Of a stretch of 64,000 nt of DNA, positions 1 to 8,278 are shown one piece after another. The number at the start of each line of letters is the position of its first letter. The stretch's first letter is position 1. The DNA is from Actinomycetota bacterium. Its GTDB lineage: Bacteria; Actinomycetota; Geothermincolia; Geothermincolales; RBG-13-55-18. Position numbers and translations under genes: made by a program. The DNA lies in contig JASEFK010000003.1 of assembly GCA_030019255.1 (NCBI GenBank), positions 1 to 64,000 on the forward strand, written 5' to 3'. A model generated the notes under the pieces. The model saw only the letters and a list, made by a program, of their open reading frames with translations, was not told the DNA's origin and made no database searches.

Positions 1-1327
1 TTGCTCTCCATAATGTCTATGGATTTGGTGACACAATTTCGTATACGCTACCGCCATATTTCTCGAAAGAAGCGGAGCAATGCAGCAAGCTTATCTTAGT
101 ACCTTTAAGGAGGTGGCTGACACTTACAATGTTTACATTGTAGGTGGGTCCATTGCAATGCGGGAGGTTCACGGAAACGGAAACCTTATAGCAGATAACA
201 ACACTTGTTATAATCTTTCCTACTTTTCGGGCCCGACGGGGAGGTTCTTGGTTGGCAGAAGAAAGTACATTTGACTCCCCAAGAGCAATATCAGGATGAA
301 GAAGGAAATTACGGGTTGGATCTGAACCCCGGCACTATTGAAGAATTGAAAGTTTTTTTCCACGCCTTTTGGCAATGTGTCGGTCGCTATCTGCTATGAT
401 GCTTTCTTCCAGGATGAGGGCGATGTTGTTCAAACGCTGGCTGCTAGAGGCGGAGGCATACTGGTGCAACCGTCGGCTAATCCACATGAATGGAATGCGT
501 GGCAGCAGGAAGACTGGTTAAACGGTTGCTGGAAAGCTACAAGAGAGCAAAATGGCTTGAATTGGTTTGTGAATCCGATGATGGTTGGGCCATTAAAGGA
601 GATGGTATTTGAAGGTCAGTCGTCCATAGGGCTGAATGCGGCCATGGGGTCGGGCACACCGATGAACTATATGGATCTGGACCCGATCGATGGATTCCTG
701 GCCATAGCGGCAACAAAGGATCAGCCTGAAATTTTAGTACAGACCATTTCCCCAACAAACACCTACACCGTATCCGTGACGGTCAACCCCCAGGGTGGAG
801 GAACAGTAGAGGGAGCGGGAACTTATTTCCATGGAGAACAGGTGACCTTGAGGGCCATCCCCGCCGCGGGCTACCGCTTCCTAAGCTGGAAGGAAGGGGG
901 ATCCGAGGTCTCGAGGGACAACCCCCTGACCTTCACCGCGGAAAGGGACCGCGACCTGGTGGCGGAATTCGAAGTGGAAGCGCAACCCTCCAAAACCTTC
1001 TACTTCGCCGAGGGCTACACCGGAAGGGATGTCTTCGAGGAGTACCTGACCATCATGAACCCCAACTCCTCCCCGGCCCAGGTGACCATAACCTACATGT
1101 TCCGGGACGGGAGCACCCAGGAGCAGAGGATCACCGTGGGCCCCACCACCAGGGACACGGTGATGGTCAACTCCGTGGTGGGGATGGACAGGGAGGTCTC
1201 CATGAAGGTCTCCTCCGACCTCCCCATCGTGGCCGAGCGCCCCATGTACTTCAACTACAAGGGAAGGTGGACCGGGGGACACGTGGCCGTGGGAGCTGGC
1301 TGGGCTTCTTTGGACAGGATTTCCTGA
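1..1327 (+). pseudogene. Nitrilase/carbon-nitrogen hydrolase fused to surface repeat domains, frameshifted, 5' end outside window
   Basis: The gene runs in from the left edge. Read across three frames it gives a carbon-nitrogen hydrolase: ALHNVYGFGD in frame 3 (3-78), then MQQAYLSTFKEV in frame 2 (80-250), then KKVHLTPQEQYQDEEG in a third frame (250-355), and again frame 2 from about 355 with the nucleophile motif AICYDAFF. After the hydrolase comes an InlB-type/bacterial repeat domain (about 765-990; NPQGGGTVEGAGTY, GYRFLSW) and a DUF5719-like surface module (about 1000-1310; FYFAEGYTGRDVFEEYLTI). A cell-surface or secreted amidase/nitrilase is the best reading. The three frame changes sit at short A, G and T runs and would each be repaired by one base, so consensus error is as likely as true decay. 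The hydrolase part is visibly richer in A+T than the repeat part. Confidence 0.72.
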
Positions 1328-1394
1328 TGCTTAGGTGGTAGAACCGCTCATTACACAGCCACCTGCATCTCCGAAAGCGTATCCCAGCAGACCT

Positions 1395-2037
1395 CGTCCG
1401 GCGCCCCGTAGTCTACCTCTTCTCCGACGCAATCTACGAATCGCTCCGGGTCCAGGCGGGCTTGGAGGAGGGCATCCCGGTCTCCTGGGCCATACTTTCC
1501 TGCGGCTCAAAGGTCCTCCTATCCATGATCCTGGGAAACAAGAAGTCCTGTGAGGACTGGCTCTCTCACTTTCGGGACATGGTCTCCCGCGGGCTCAAGC
1601 CGCCCGGCCGTGACCGGAGGCGGAGCCCCCGGCCCGATCAAGGCTGTGGAGACCACATGATTCGGAGGGCAAGCGCATCCGCTGCCTCCTGCACAAGATG
1701 AGAAACGCCTTGGATAAGGTCCCTGAGGAGGAAAGGCCCGCCCCGAAGAGCCGGCTGGAGACGGTGCGCGATGCCCCCGACCAAAAGACCGGCTTGCCAC
1801 TGGCCTTGAAGGTAAAGGAGCTGTTCAAGCGGGATTACCCCTCAGCGGTAGAGTGCCTCATGGATGCCTGGAGTCCTCCCTCTCCCACCTCGAGTCTCCC
1901 AACGTGCACCGCAAACACATCCGCACCACCAAGTGCGGTGGAGCGGAGCTTTTTGGAAGAGCGCCGCCGGGCCAAGGCGATCCCGCTTCCGGTCCGAGAG
2001 GGAATGCTTAAAGCTGGTCTTTGCCAGTTCATAACTT
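1395..2037 (+). pseudogene. IS256/Mutator-family transposase remnant
   Basis: Joining frames gives a recognisable transposase core: VVYLFSDAIYESLRV, GIPVSWAILSCGSKVLL, LGNKKSCEDWLSHFRDMV, SRGLKPP, VTGGGAPGPIKAVE, then RIRCLLHKMRNALDKVPEEE, FKRDYPSAVECLMD, HLESPNVHRKHIRTT and VERSFLEERRRAKAIP. These match the order of IS256-family conserved segments, including the RTT...ERSF motif near the C-terminus. At least three frame changes are needed, one or more stretches are missing, and the N-terminal third is absent, so the element is dead. No terminal inverted repeats were found. The remnant stops next to the hairpin that follows the tRNA-Phe gene. Confidence 0.75.
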
Positions 2038-2045
2038 CGAAATGG

Positions 2046-2083
2046 AAGACCAGGCCGGGAAACATGCCCTCTGACCTGGTCTT
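2046..2083 (-). terminator. Hairpin downstream of the tRNA-Glu-Asp-Phe cluster
   Basis: On the minus strand AGACCAGG...CCTGGTCT form a stem around a loop containing GAGGGCATGTTT, five bases after the CCA of tRNA-Phe. The T-run is weak (TCTTCC). The same hairpin, nearly base for base, follows tRNA-Lys at 10039-10077. Confidence 0.6.
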
Positions 2084-2087
2084 TTAC

Positions 2088-2163
2088 TGGTGGCGAGAGG
2101 CGGAATCGAACCGCCGACGCCAGGATTTTCAGTCCTGCGCTCTACCAACTGAGCTATCTCGCC
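2088..2163 (-). tRNA. tRNA-Phe (GAA)
   Basis: A 76-base cloverleaf with CCA encoded. The acceptor arms GGCGAGA/TCTCGCC pair fully, the D arm carries AGCTCAGTTGGTAGAGC, the anticodon loop reads CTGAAAA with GAA, and the T arm has GGTTCGATTCC. It is the last gene of a three-tRNA cluster transcribed leftward. Confidence 0.97.
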
Positions 2164-2213
2164 ACATACCCAAACTCCCTTCGGGACACCTCGGTCCTCC
2201 ACGGAGTATATTT

Positions 2214-2291
2214 TGGCGGAACCGACGGGATTTGAACCCGCGATCTCCGGCTTGACAGGCCGGCGTGTTAACCTGACTACACCACGGCTCC
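2214..2291 (-). tRNA. tRNA-Asp (GTC)
   Basis: A 78-base tRNA with CCA encoded. Acceptor arms GGAGCCG/CGGTTCC pair with one G-T, the anticodon loop is CTGTCAA with GTC, and the T arm reads GGGTTCAAATCCC. It is the middle gene of the cluster. Confidence 0.96.
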
Positions 2292-2378
2292 GCGAAAAAT
2301 CCGGGACGGGCACCCTTGCCTCGAGGCCCATCCCCTTCAATAGTATCTCAAGTCGTCCTCGCGGACAACGATCCATGC

Positions 2379-2454
2379 TGGTGCCCCCAGCGGAATTCGA
2401 ATCCGCGTCACCGCCTTGAAAGGGCGATATCCTAGGCCGCTAGACGATGGGGGC
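2379..2454 (-). tRNA. tRNA-Glu (TTC)
   Basis: A 76-base tRNA with CCA encoded. Acceptor arms GCCCCCA/TGGGGGC pair fully and the anticodon loop is CTTTCAA with TTC. It is the first gene of the cluster, closest to the promoter. Confidence 0.96.
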
Positions 2455-2505
2455 ACGCCAAACCTTCCTCTATCCTCTAACGGCTCCGGCTATATCTCCG
2501 AATAT

Positions 2506-2511
2506 ATTATA
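2506..2511 (-). promoter_or_regulatory. -10 element for the tRNA cluster
   Basis: A perfect TATAAT on the minus strand, 52 bases upstream of tRNA-Glu, in an A+T-rich patch (2500-2545) that stands out from its surroundings. No good -35 was found at the usual distance. The rest of 2512-2880 shows no gene. Confidence 0.5.
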
Positions 2512-2892
2512 AGCTATCCTTCTCCTCCTCGGATCATAAAAATTTAAGCATCAAACCCCCTCTCTCTTCAATCCCGAATCGACCTTTTTAGGGACGATTC
2601 GTGCGGCAACCTCGAACAAGATGGTCCATCCAGTCTTTCTATTCCGTCCCCAGCACGCTTCCCCGCTTTTTCTCGCGAGCCCTTAACCGAACGGGCGGGT
2701 CCTGTCGATAGATATCTACGGGAGGAGCGGCGGCTTCTTCGGTGCCTCTCCGCAAGACGAGAATCGGTGATTTCGCTGGTCGGGCATCTCATCGCCTTCC
2801 CGGGGGGGAGGCAAGCCCGGCTGCGCATCCCGGCTCCGAGAAACCGCAGGTGGTGGAGGCGACCGAATGGAGAGGCTAGACGGTGAGGCGTG

Positions 2893-5070
2893 ATGCGAAA
2901 CCACGATGAACTTAACCTTCAACCTCTACATGATCTCGGCGCAATGGAGGAAACTGGGGGAAAACGCAGCCAAGAGCAGACCGCCCTGGACATCCTCACC
3001 CGCCTGGCCATCGCCTGCAAATCACGGCTCCTCTACTCACCCGACCATCCAGCCGTCAAGGATGCCGTCACCGTCCTCCACGCGGTGACCGAGGACAGCC
3101 TCAGGATACACCCCGAGATAGCCGTGCGGGTGGAAAAGGACCGCTTCACCTGCAACGGCATTCCCCTGGGCGAGGAAAGGGAGAGCCTGCGCCGGCTGGC
3201 CTCCCGCATAAGAGCCCTCAACATTCGGGCACTGGTCTTCGCCTCCGGCGTCAACCTCAAGGAGGTGGAGGCGCTGGTGGAACTGGCGGTCTCGTCCCCC
3301 GAGGACATAGAAAAGCAAGGCGGCGCGGAGGCCTTCCTCCTGGGCCGCGGAATGCACGGCATAAGGGTGGTGGAGAGCGAAGCCGGAAAGGCCGACGAGG
3401 AGGCCGACCTTCGCGATGGCGGCCAGGAAGCCCAAGCCCAAGTGGAAGAGGAGGTGGAAACCGCCGCCGCGGAGGATGAGCTCGAGCGGCTGCTGGACCT
3501 CCTCTTCGACCCCGAGAGACTGGCCCTAGCCCTGGCCCACTTGCGGGACCCCGATGGAAAGCCCCTGGAGGGCGAGGCCCTGGCCGCGGCCATGTACGAC
3601 TTCCTGAAGAACGCGTGGGAGATTGTGCAAAGGCGTGCCCCGGAGAGGATTCCGGCCCTCCCCCGGTCCTTCGCCGAGGCCCTTCTCTTCTTGGAAAACG
3701 ATCTGCGAAACCCGCTCCTCCTGCGCCACATCCTTCCCGGGATGCGCGAGGGGCCGCCGGGGAAGGAGATCCTCGGTCGCTTGAACCCCCAGGAGGCTTC
3801 GGGGGTCTTCAGCCACCTGCTCCCCCTGGCCCCCCAGCTCATTCCCAAGATGGACGAGCTCTTCACGGTCATCGGCTTCCGGGACCGGGACCTCGAGGAA
3901 GCCCTGACCCTGTTGAGGGAAAGGTTGATAGACCTCGGCGAAGTGCCCCTTCCCCTGCTCTCCGCCCTGGATGCCATCCTCGCGTCCCGGGGGATAAGAC
4001 CGCCCGCGACCAGCCTGCCCACCGCCGACGAGATATCCTCGCTCTCCGAGTACTATGGGGAAAGCGAGCTGGAGGAGATCCGCGACATAGCGGAGATGGA
4101 CATCGAGCTGGAGACCTACCTCTCCTCAACCCCCATGCTTTTAGATCTCCTCCAGCGGGGGGAGGAGCTGGACAACCTAGGCAAGGTGGTGAACCTTCTG
4201 GTGGAAAACTTCTGGGGGCTGGTGACCTCCGCCCGCTTTTCCCTCGCCGCCTCGATCCTCGAAGCCTTCGAGCGAGCCCTGCACAGCGGAAATCCCGCCC
4301 TACTCGCCCACCGAGAACAGCTCGAGGGCCTGCTGGAAGAGGCCTCCCGGAAGGGGATTCTGCAGCGCATCATCCAAATGGCCAGCGAACGCCGCGGGGA
4401 TCGGGAAACGGTGGAGGGGTTCAAGGCCTTCATGAGACGGCTGGGGGACGGTGGGCTACTGGCCATGATAGACGCCCTGGGCTCCGAGGAGAATATGTCG
4501 GTGCGCAAGTTCATCATCGACACCCTGGCCGACCTGGCCCGGGATCGGGTCTCTCTCCTGGGTTCCTTCCTTGACGATCCCCGGTGGTACCTGGTGCGCA
4601 ACATCGTTACCGTGATGGCCGGCATCCGCTCGCCCTTCACCCTCCCCTACCTGGAACGGGCCATGGCCCATCCCCATCCCAGGGTGAGGTCGGAGGCGGT
4701 CCGGGCCATCGGGCTCACCGGCGGATACGAGGCGGAGAGCCTGCTCATCAAGGGACTTGCCCACCCGGACAAGAAGGTGCGCGTCTTCTGCATCCGCTGG
4801 CTGGGGCGGCTCGAGGTCACCAGGGCGGTGCCCCGGCTCGAGGCCATGCTGGAGGAAAGGGAGCCGGGAGCCGAGGAGTCCACCGTGAAGAAGGAGATCC
4901 TGGAGAGCCTGGGGAAGATCGGGGATCCTTCCACCTACGAGCTGCTCCGGAAGTATGCAGGGCGCCAGCGGGGGCTTTTCAGGTCGGAATGGCAGGAACT
5001 GGCAACCACGGCCCGGGAGGCGCTGCAGCAGCTGGTGGACAAGTACCCCCACCTGGCGCGCAAGTGGTGA
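2893..5070 (+). CDS. HEAT-repeat protein with N-terminal domain shared with the next gene
   Basis: A 725-residue soluble protein with no signal peptide or membrane span. Residues about 35-165 form a domain (SRLLYSPDHPAVKD, FTCNGIPLGEE, GVNLKEVEALVELAV, GRGMHGIRVVE) that is clearly homologous to the start of the downstream HD-GYP protein. An acidic linker follows (about 170-200). The C-terminal part, from about 520, holds HEAT-like helical repeats (DPRWYLVRNIVTVMAG, HPHPRVRSEAVRAIG, HPDKKVRVFCIRWLG). HEAT repeats usually serve as protein-binding scaffolds. The next start lies 36 bases after its stop, so the two are probably one operon. The start is ATG 2893, or GTG 2890 immediately before it. 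A scaffold or receptor role in cyclic-di-GMP signalling is inference. Confidence 0.8.
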   Translation: MRNHDELNLQPLHDLGAMEETGGKRSQEQTALDILTRLAIACKSRLLYSPDHPAVKDAVTVLHAVTEDSLRIHPEIAVRVEKDRFTCNGIPLGEERESLRRLASRIRALNIRALVFASGVNLKEVEALVELAVSSPEDIEKQGGAEAFLLGRGMHGIRVVESEAGKADEEADLRDGGQEAQAQVEEEVETAAAEDELERLLDLLFDPERLALALAHLRDPDGKPLEGEALAAAMYDFLKNAWEIVQRRAPERIPALPRSFAEALLFLENDLRNPLLLRHILPGMREGPPGKEILGRLNPQEASGVFSHLLPLAPQLIPKMDELFTVIGFRDRDLEEALTLLRERLIDLGEVPLPLLSALDAILASRGIRPPATSLPTADEISSLSEYYGESELEEIRDIAEMDIELETYLSSTPMLLDLLQRGEELDNLGKVVNLLVENFWGLVTSARFSLAASILEAFERALHSGNPALLAHREQLEGLLEEASRKGILQRIIQMASERRGDRETVEGFKAFMRRLGDGGLLAMIDALGSEENMSVRKFIIDTLADLARDRVSLLGSFLDDPRWYLVRNIVTVMAGIRSPFTLPYLERAMAHPHPRVRSEAVRAIGLTGGYEAESLLIKGLAHPDKKVRVFCIRWLGRLEVTRAVPRLEAMLEEREPGAEESTVKKEILESLGKIGDPSTYELLRKYAGRQRGLFRSEWQELATTAREALQQLVDKYPHLARKW

Positions 5071-5106
5071 GGCCGGCAAGGCATGCATCGGAGGCGAGGA
5101 GAGGAT

Positions 5107-6546
5107 ATGTATACGAGGCCACAGATCCGCGAGGACGACAGGAAGCGCGAGGCCCTCGACTACTTCCGTTCCAAGGGGCTCCTGGAGAGGGTCCGCGATG
5201 TGCTCAGGGATCTCTCGGCCGCCAAGAAGAACCTGCTCCTTTACCCTCCCCAGCACGAAATATGCCTGGATTCCATATCCCGCTTCATGCATTCCTTTCG
5301 TGAATACCTCCGGCACGGGGAGAGCCTCTCGCTGCGCATCGTGGGCGAGGAGTTCTTCTTCGAGGACAGGCTGCTGGCCCGGGAGAGCGTACTCTACTAC
5401 CCGCTCCTCCAGGAGCTGCGCTCCAAGGGGGTGGGAGGGTTGAACCTCCTGGCGGGACTGGAGGCCAGGGAGCTCCTCGATTTCCTGAGCCTCCTTAACC
5501 TGGGGGAGGAGGAGATCGCCTCCCGGGGCGGACTGGCCAGGCTCTTGCAAGAACGCGGTATATCCCACGTCATCCTCGACCCCCCGGGGACCTGGGAGGA
5601 AAAGGCCTCCCGGCTGAGGGAAACGGCGTCGGCCCGCGAAGAATACTTCGCGGCAGTGGACGTCATCCGTGAGCTCTCGGAGCAGGTGCTGCACGACCGC
5701 CGTCTCTCGGTGAGCAAGGTCAACCGAGTAGTCGGGATGTTGCTCAACCGGGTGGGCGAAAACCGCTCCGCGGTTCTGGGGCTGGCCACCCTCAAGAGCT
5801 ACGACGAGTACACAACCTTCCACTCCGTGAACGTGCTCATCCTCTCCCTGGCCCTGGGCTCCATGCTCCCCCTGGACCGCAACGCGCTGATGATCCTGGG
5901 GACAGGCGCCCTCCTGCACGATCTGGGAAAAGTTACCATTTCGAAGAGTATCCTGGGGAAGAGGGGGCCCCTCACCGCCGCGGAATGGGAGGAGATGAAA
6001 CGGCATCCGGTGCGCGGAGCGGACATCCTCCTCGCCCAGCCCGGGGTGCATCCACTGTCGGTCCTGGTGGCCTATGAACATCACGCCCGTTACGACCTCA
6101 CCGGCTACCCGCGGCTGAACGGCGTGGAAAAGCCCAGTCTCTTTTCCCGCATCGTGCAGCTGGTGGACGTCTACGACGCCATGACCACCGTGCGCCCCTA
6201 CCAGGACGCGCGCACCCCCGACCACGCCATCCGGGTGCTGGTCAGGGAGAAGGGAGCCACCTTCGATCCGCTGCTGGTGAAGGTCTTCGTGGACATGATG
6301 GGCCTCTATCCCGTGGGTACCTTGGTGCGCCTCCATACCGGCGAACTGGGAGTGGTTTACGAGCAGGTGGAGGGCGAACCCACCTCTCCCCGGGTTAAGG
6401 TCATCCGCGACCCCGAGGGCCGGGAGGTGGAGCCGTACCTGGTCGAGGTGACCAGGCTGAGGGAAAGGGCCGCTCCCGGCGAGGAGGTCATCTCCTCGGC
6501 CAGGCCCGAGCAGGAGGGACTCGATCCCCTGGACTACCTGGACTGA
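5107..6546 (+). CDS. HD-GYP domain protein, probable cyclic-di-GMP phosphodiesterase
   Basis: A 479-residue protein. Its N-terminal 150 residues (LLLYPPQHEICLD, EEFFFEDRLLARE, LEARELLDFLSLL, QERGISHVILD) match the first domain of the upstream HEAT protein. The catalytic half carries the HD-GYP hallmarks: FHSVNV, ALLHDLGKVTI (HD pair), HPVRGADILL, YEHHARYDLTGYPR (HH and GYP) and IVQLVDVYDAMTT. A roughly 100-residue tail follows. HD-GYP enzymes hydrolyse cyclic di-GMP to pGpG/GMP. Start ATG 5107 is preferred over ATG 5083 because a GAGGAGAGG ribosome site sits just before it. No receiver or membrane domain is present, so the input probably comes through the N-terminal domain or the HEAT partner. 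Confidence 0.9.
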   Translation: MYTRPQIREDDRKREALDYFRSKGLLERVRDVLRDLSAAKKNLLLYPPQHEICLDSISRFMHSFREYLRHGESLSLRIVGEEFFFEDRLLARESVLYYPLLQELRSKGVGGLNLLAGLEARELLDFLSLLNLGEEEIASRGGLARLLQERGISHVILDPPGTWEEKASRLRETASAREEYFAAVDVIRELSEQVLHDRRLSVSKVNRVVGMLLNRVGENRSAVLGLATLKSYDEYTTFHSVNVLILSLALGSMLPLDRNALMILGTGALLHDLGKVTISKSILGKRGPLTAAEWEEMKRHPVRGADILLAQPGVHPLSVLVAYEHHARYDLTGYPRLNGVEKPSLFSRIVQLVDVYDAMTTVRPYQDARTPDHAIRVLVREKGATFDPLLVKVFVDMMGLYPVGTLVRLHTGELGVVYEQVEGEPTSPRVKVIRDPEGREVEPYLVEVTRLRERAAPGEEVISSARPEQEGLDPLDYLD

Positions 6547-6563
6547 CCTCCCTCCGCGGGGTT

Positions 6564-8048
6564 CTATCCCAGGTATCTCCCCTCCTCCGCCACCATCTTC
6601 CTCACTCGGGAGAAGAGCAGGGTGGATAGAAGCACGCAGGCCAAGGCCATGGCCCAGGCTCCCAGGTAACTGCCGCTGCGGTCAAAGATGAAGCCGGTAA
6701 GCACCGGCCCGAAGGCGCCGCCCAAAGCCCCTCCGGTGGTCACCGCCCCGAAGATGGCCCCCATATTCGCCTTCCCGAAGACCTCGGCGCAGACGGCGGG
6801 GATAACCGGCCCGTAAGCGGCAAACCCGAAGCCGAAGACGGCGGCGAAGACCATGAGCACCCACACCTGGCCGACCAGGAAGAGGAGGAGGATGCTGCCG
6901 GTGAGGATGAAGCAGGCGGGATAGAGAGCGTTCTTCTTCTCCCGGGTGCGATCGGAGAGGCGGCCAAAAAATATGCGGCCCAGGATGGAGGTGGCCCCGT
7001 AAAGGAAGACCGACCACTCCGCCCAGTTCCGGGAGATGCCCCGGTCGGTCACGTAGGGGACCTGGTGGACCATGATGCCGTAAAGGGAGACGACGATGAG
7101 CACGAATCCCATAAAGAGGTACCAGAAGGAAGCGGTCCGCAAGGCCTCGCGCAGGGTGAGCCCTCCGAAATTTCCCTCCTCTCCGTTTCCCGCCTCTCGA
7201 ATTTCACTACCGGTACCCTCCTCGGGAACTCCTTCTTCCCGGATAGCGCTCCCGCAAATCCCTCCCGTTGACCCGACACCGTTCCTCGTACCCGGAACGG
7301 TACCTTCCGGGTCTCGGCGCTCGCCTCCTTCCTTCCCCGCCCCAAGGGACTCACCTGGCACGTTCTCCGTCCATCCTCCGGCGCCGGCGCAAGCTTCCGC
7401 CGGTATCTCCTCGGGCTCCTCCCCTCCCCCGGCCCCGCGGCGGAGAAACAGGAGGGCCGGGATGGTGAGGGCCAGGGCCACGTATCCCAAAAACTGGAAT
7501 GAAACCCGCCAGTCCCAACGCGCCTGTATCAGCCCGGTGAGACGGGGAAGGATCATGGTGCCGAATCCGATCCCCATGGTGGCCACCCCCAGGGCCAGGC
7601 CCAGGCGGCGCCGGAACCACATGGCCACCGAAGTGTTGGAGGGCACCAGCCCTATTCCGTTCCCTCCCACACCGAAGACGATGCCGAAGAAGAACACCAG
7701 CGCCCACAGGCTGTTGGCCCGCGAGCATAACCACAGTCCGATTCCGGCGAGGAAGGCGCCGCCGACCATGACCCAGCGGGGGCCGAAGCGGTCGACGAGC
7801 CTCCCGGTGACCGGGGCCAGGAAGGCATAGACCAGGACGGAGACGGTGAAGGGGAGGGAAGCGGCCGCGCGCCCTATGTCCAGATCGCGTGAAAAGCCCT
7901 TGATGAGCACGGTCTGGGTGCCGCGCACGCCGTAGTTCACGAACATGGCCAGGAAGGCCACGGCGACTACCACCCAGCCGTAATAGACCCTGCTGCGGCC
8001 CCGCCGTTTTCCGTCCTTGGATGACCGCCTGTGCATTCCGTGCCTCAT
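6564..8048 (-). CDS. MFS transporter, oxalate/formate-antiporter (OFA)/monocarboxylate-like
   Basis: A 494-residue protein with about 12 hydrophobic helices. It starts with a basic segment then YYGWVVVAVAFLAMFVNYG, typical of OFA and monocarboxylate-type major facilitator proteins. Loop motifs GRLVDRFGPRWVM (loop 2-3) and GRLSDRTREKK (loop 8-9) are the classic MFS A-motifs. A long hydrophilic loop of about 90 residues rich in Gly and Glu separates helices 6 and 7. The substrate is probably a small carboxylate, but the sequence does not settle it. ATG 8048 or ATG 8036 are both possible starts. The upstream neighbour, a CoA ligase subunit on the same strand 230 bases away, would suit organic-acid metabolism; that link is inference. 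Confidence 0.82.
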   Translation of the reverse strand: MRHGMHRRSSKDGKRRGRSRVYYGWVVVAVAFLAMFVNYGVRGTQTVLIKGFSRDLDIGRAAASLPFTVSVLVYAFLAPVTGRLVDRFGPRWVMVGGAFLAGIGLWLCSRANSLWALVFFFGIVFGVGGNGIGLVPSNTSVAMWFRRRLGLALGVATMGIGFGTMILPRLTGLIQARWDWRVSFQFLGYVALALTIPALLFLRRGAGGGEEPEEIPAEACAGAGGWTENVPGESLGAGKEGGERRDPEGTVPGTRNGVGSTGGICGSAIREEGVPEEGTGSEIREAGNGEEGNFGGLTLREALRTASFWYLFMGFVLIVVSLYGIMVHQVPYVTDRGISRNWAEWSVFLYGATSILGRIFFGRLSDRTREKKNALYPACFILTGSILLLFLVGQVWVLMVFAAVFGFGFAAYGPVIPAVCAEVFGKANMGAIFGAVTTGGALGGAFGPVLTGFIFDRSGSYLGAWAMALACVLLSTLLFSRVRKMVAEEGRYLG

Positions 8049-8278
8049 CTATGAAAACTCCATGCCCCACCGCCAATCGTCCTGAACAATGACATCACGG
8101 CTCCCTGTCCTGCGATCCACAATCCACGGGAGGCGTTGGGGCCCCGTTCTCACATCTATTTAGCGTCCGCTTCTCTCTATCCGGAACCTTCCCGGAGTCC
8201 CGCGATCAGGCCCTCAGGAAAGCCAGGCGGCCTGGAGATACCATCCCCACCAAAGCGAGCCCGGCACGGCTGCAAACC

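Noticed and set aside
4456-6336. A 626-residue open frame on the minus strand opposite the HEAT and HD-GYP genes
   Set aside because: It is antisense to two well-supported genes, is rich in His, Gly and Pro as expected of a GC-rich shadow frame, and matches no family.
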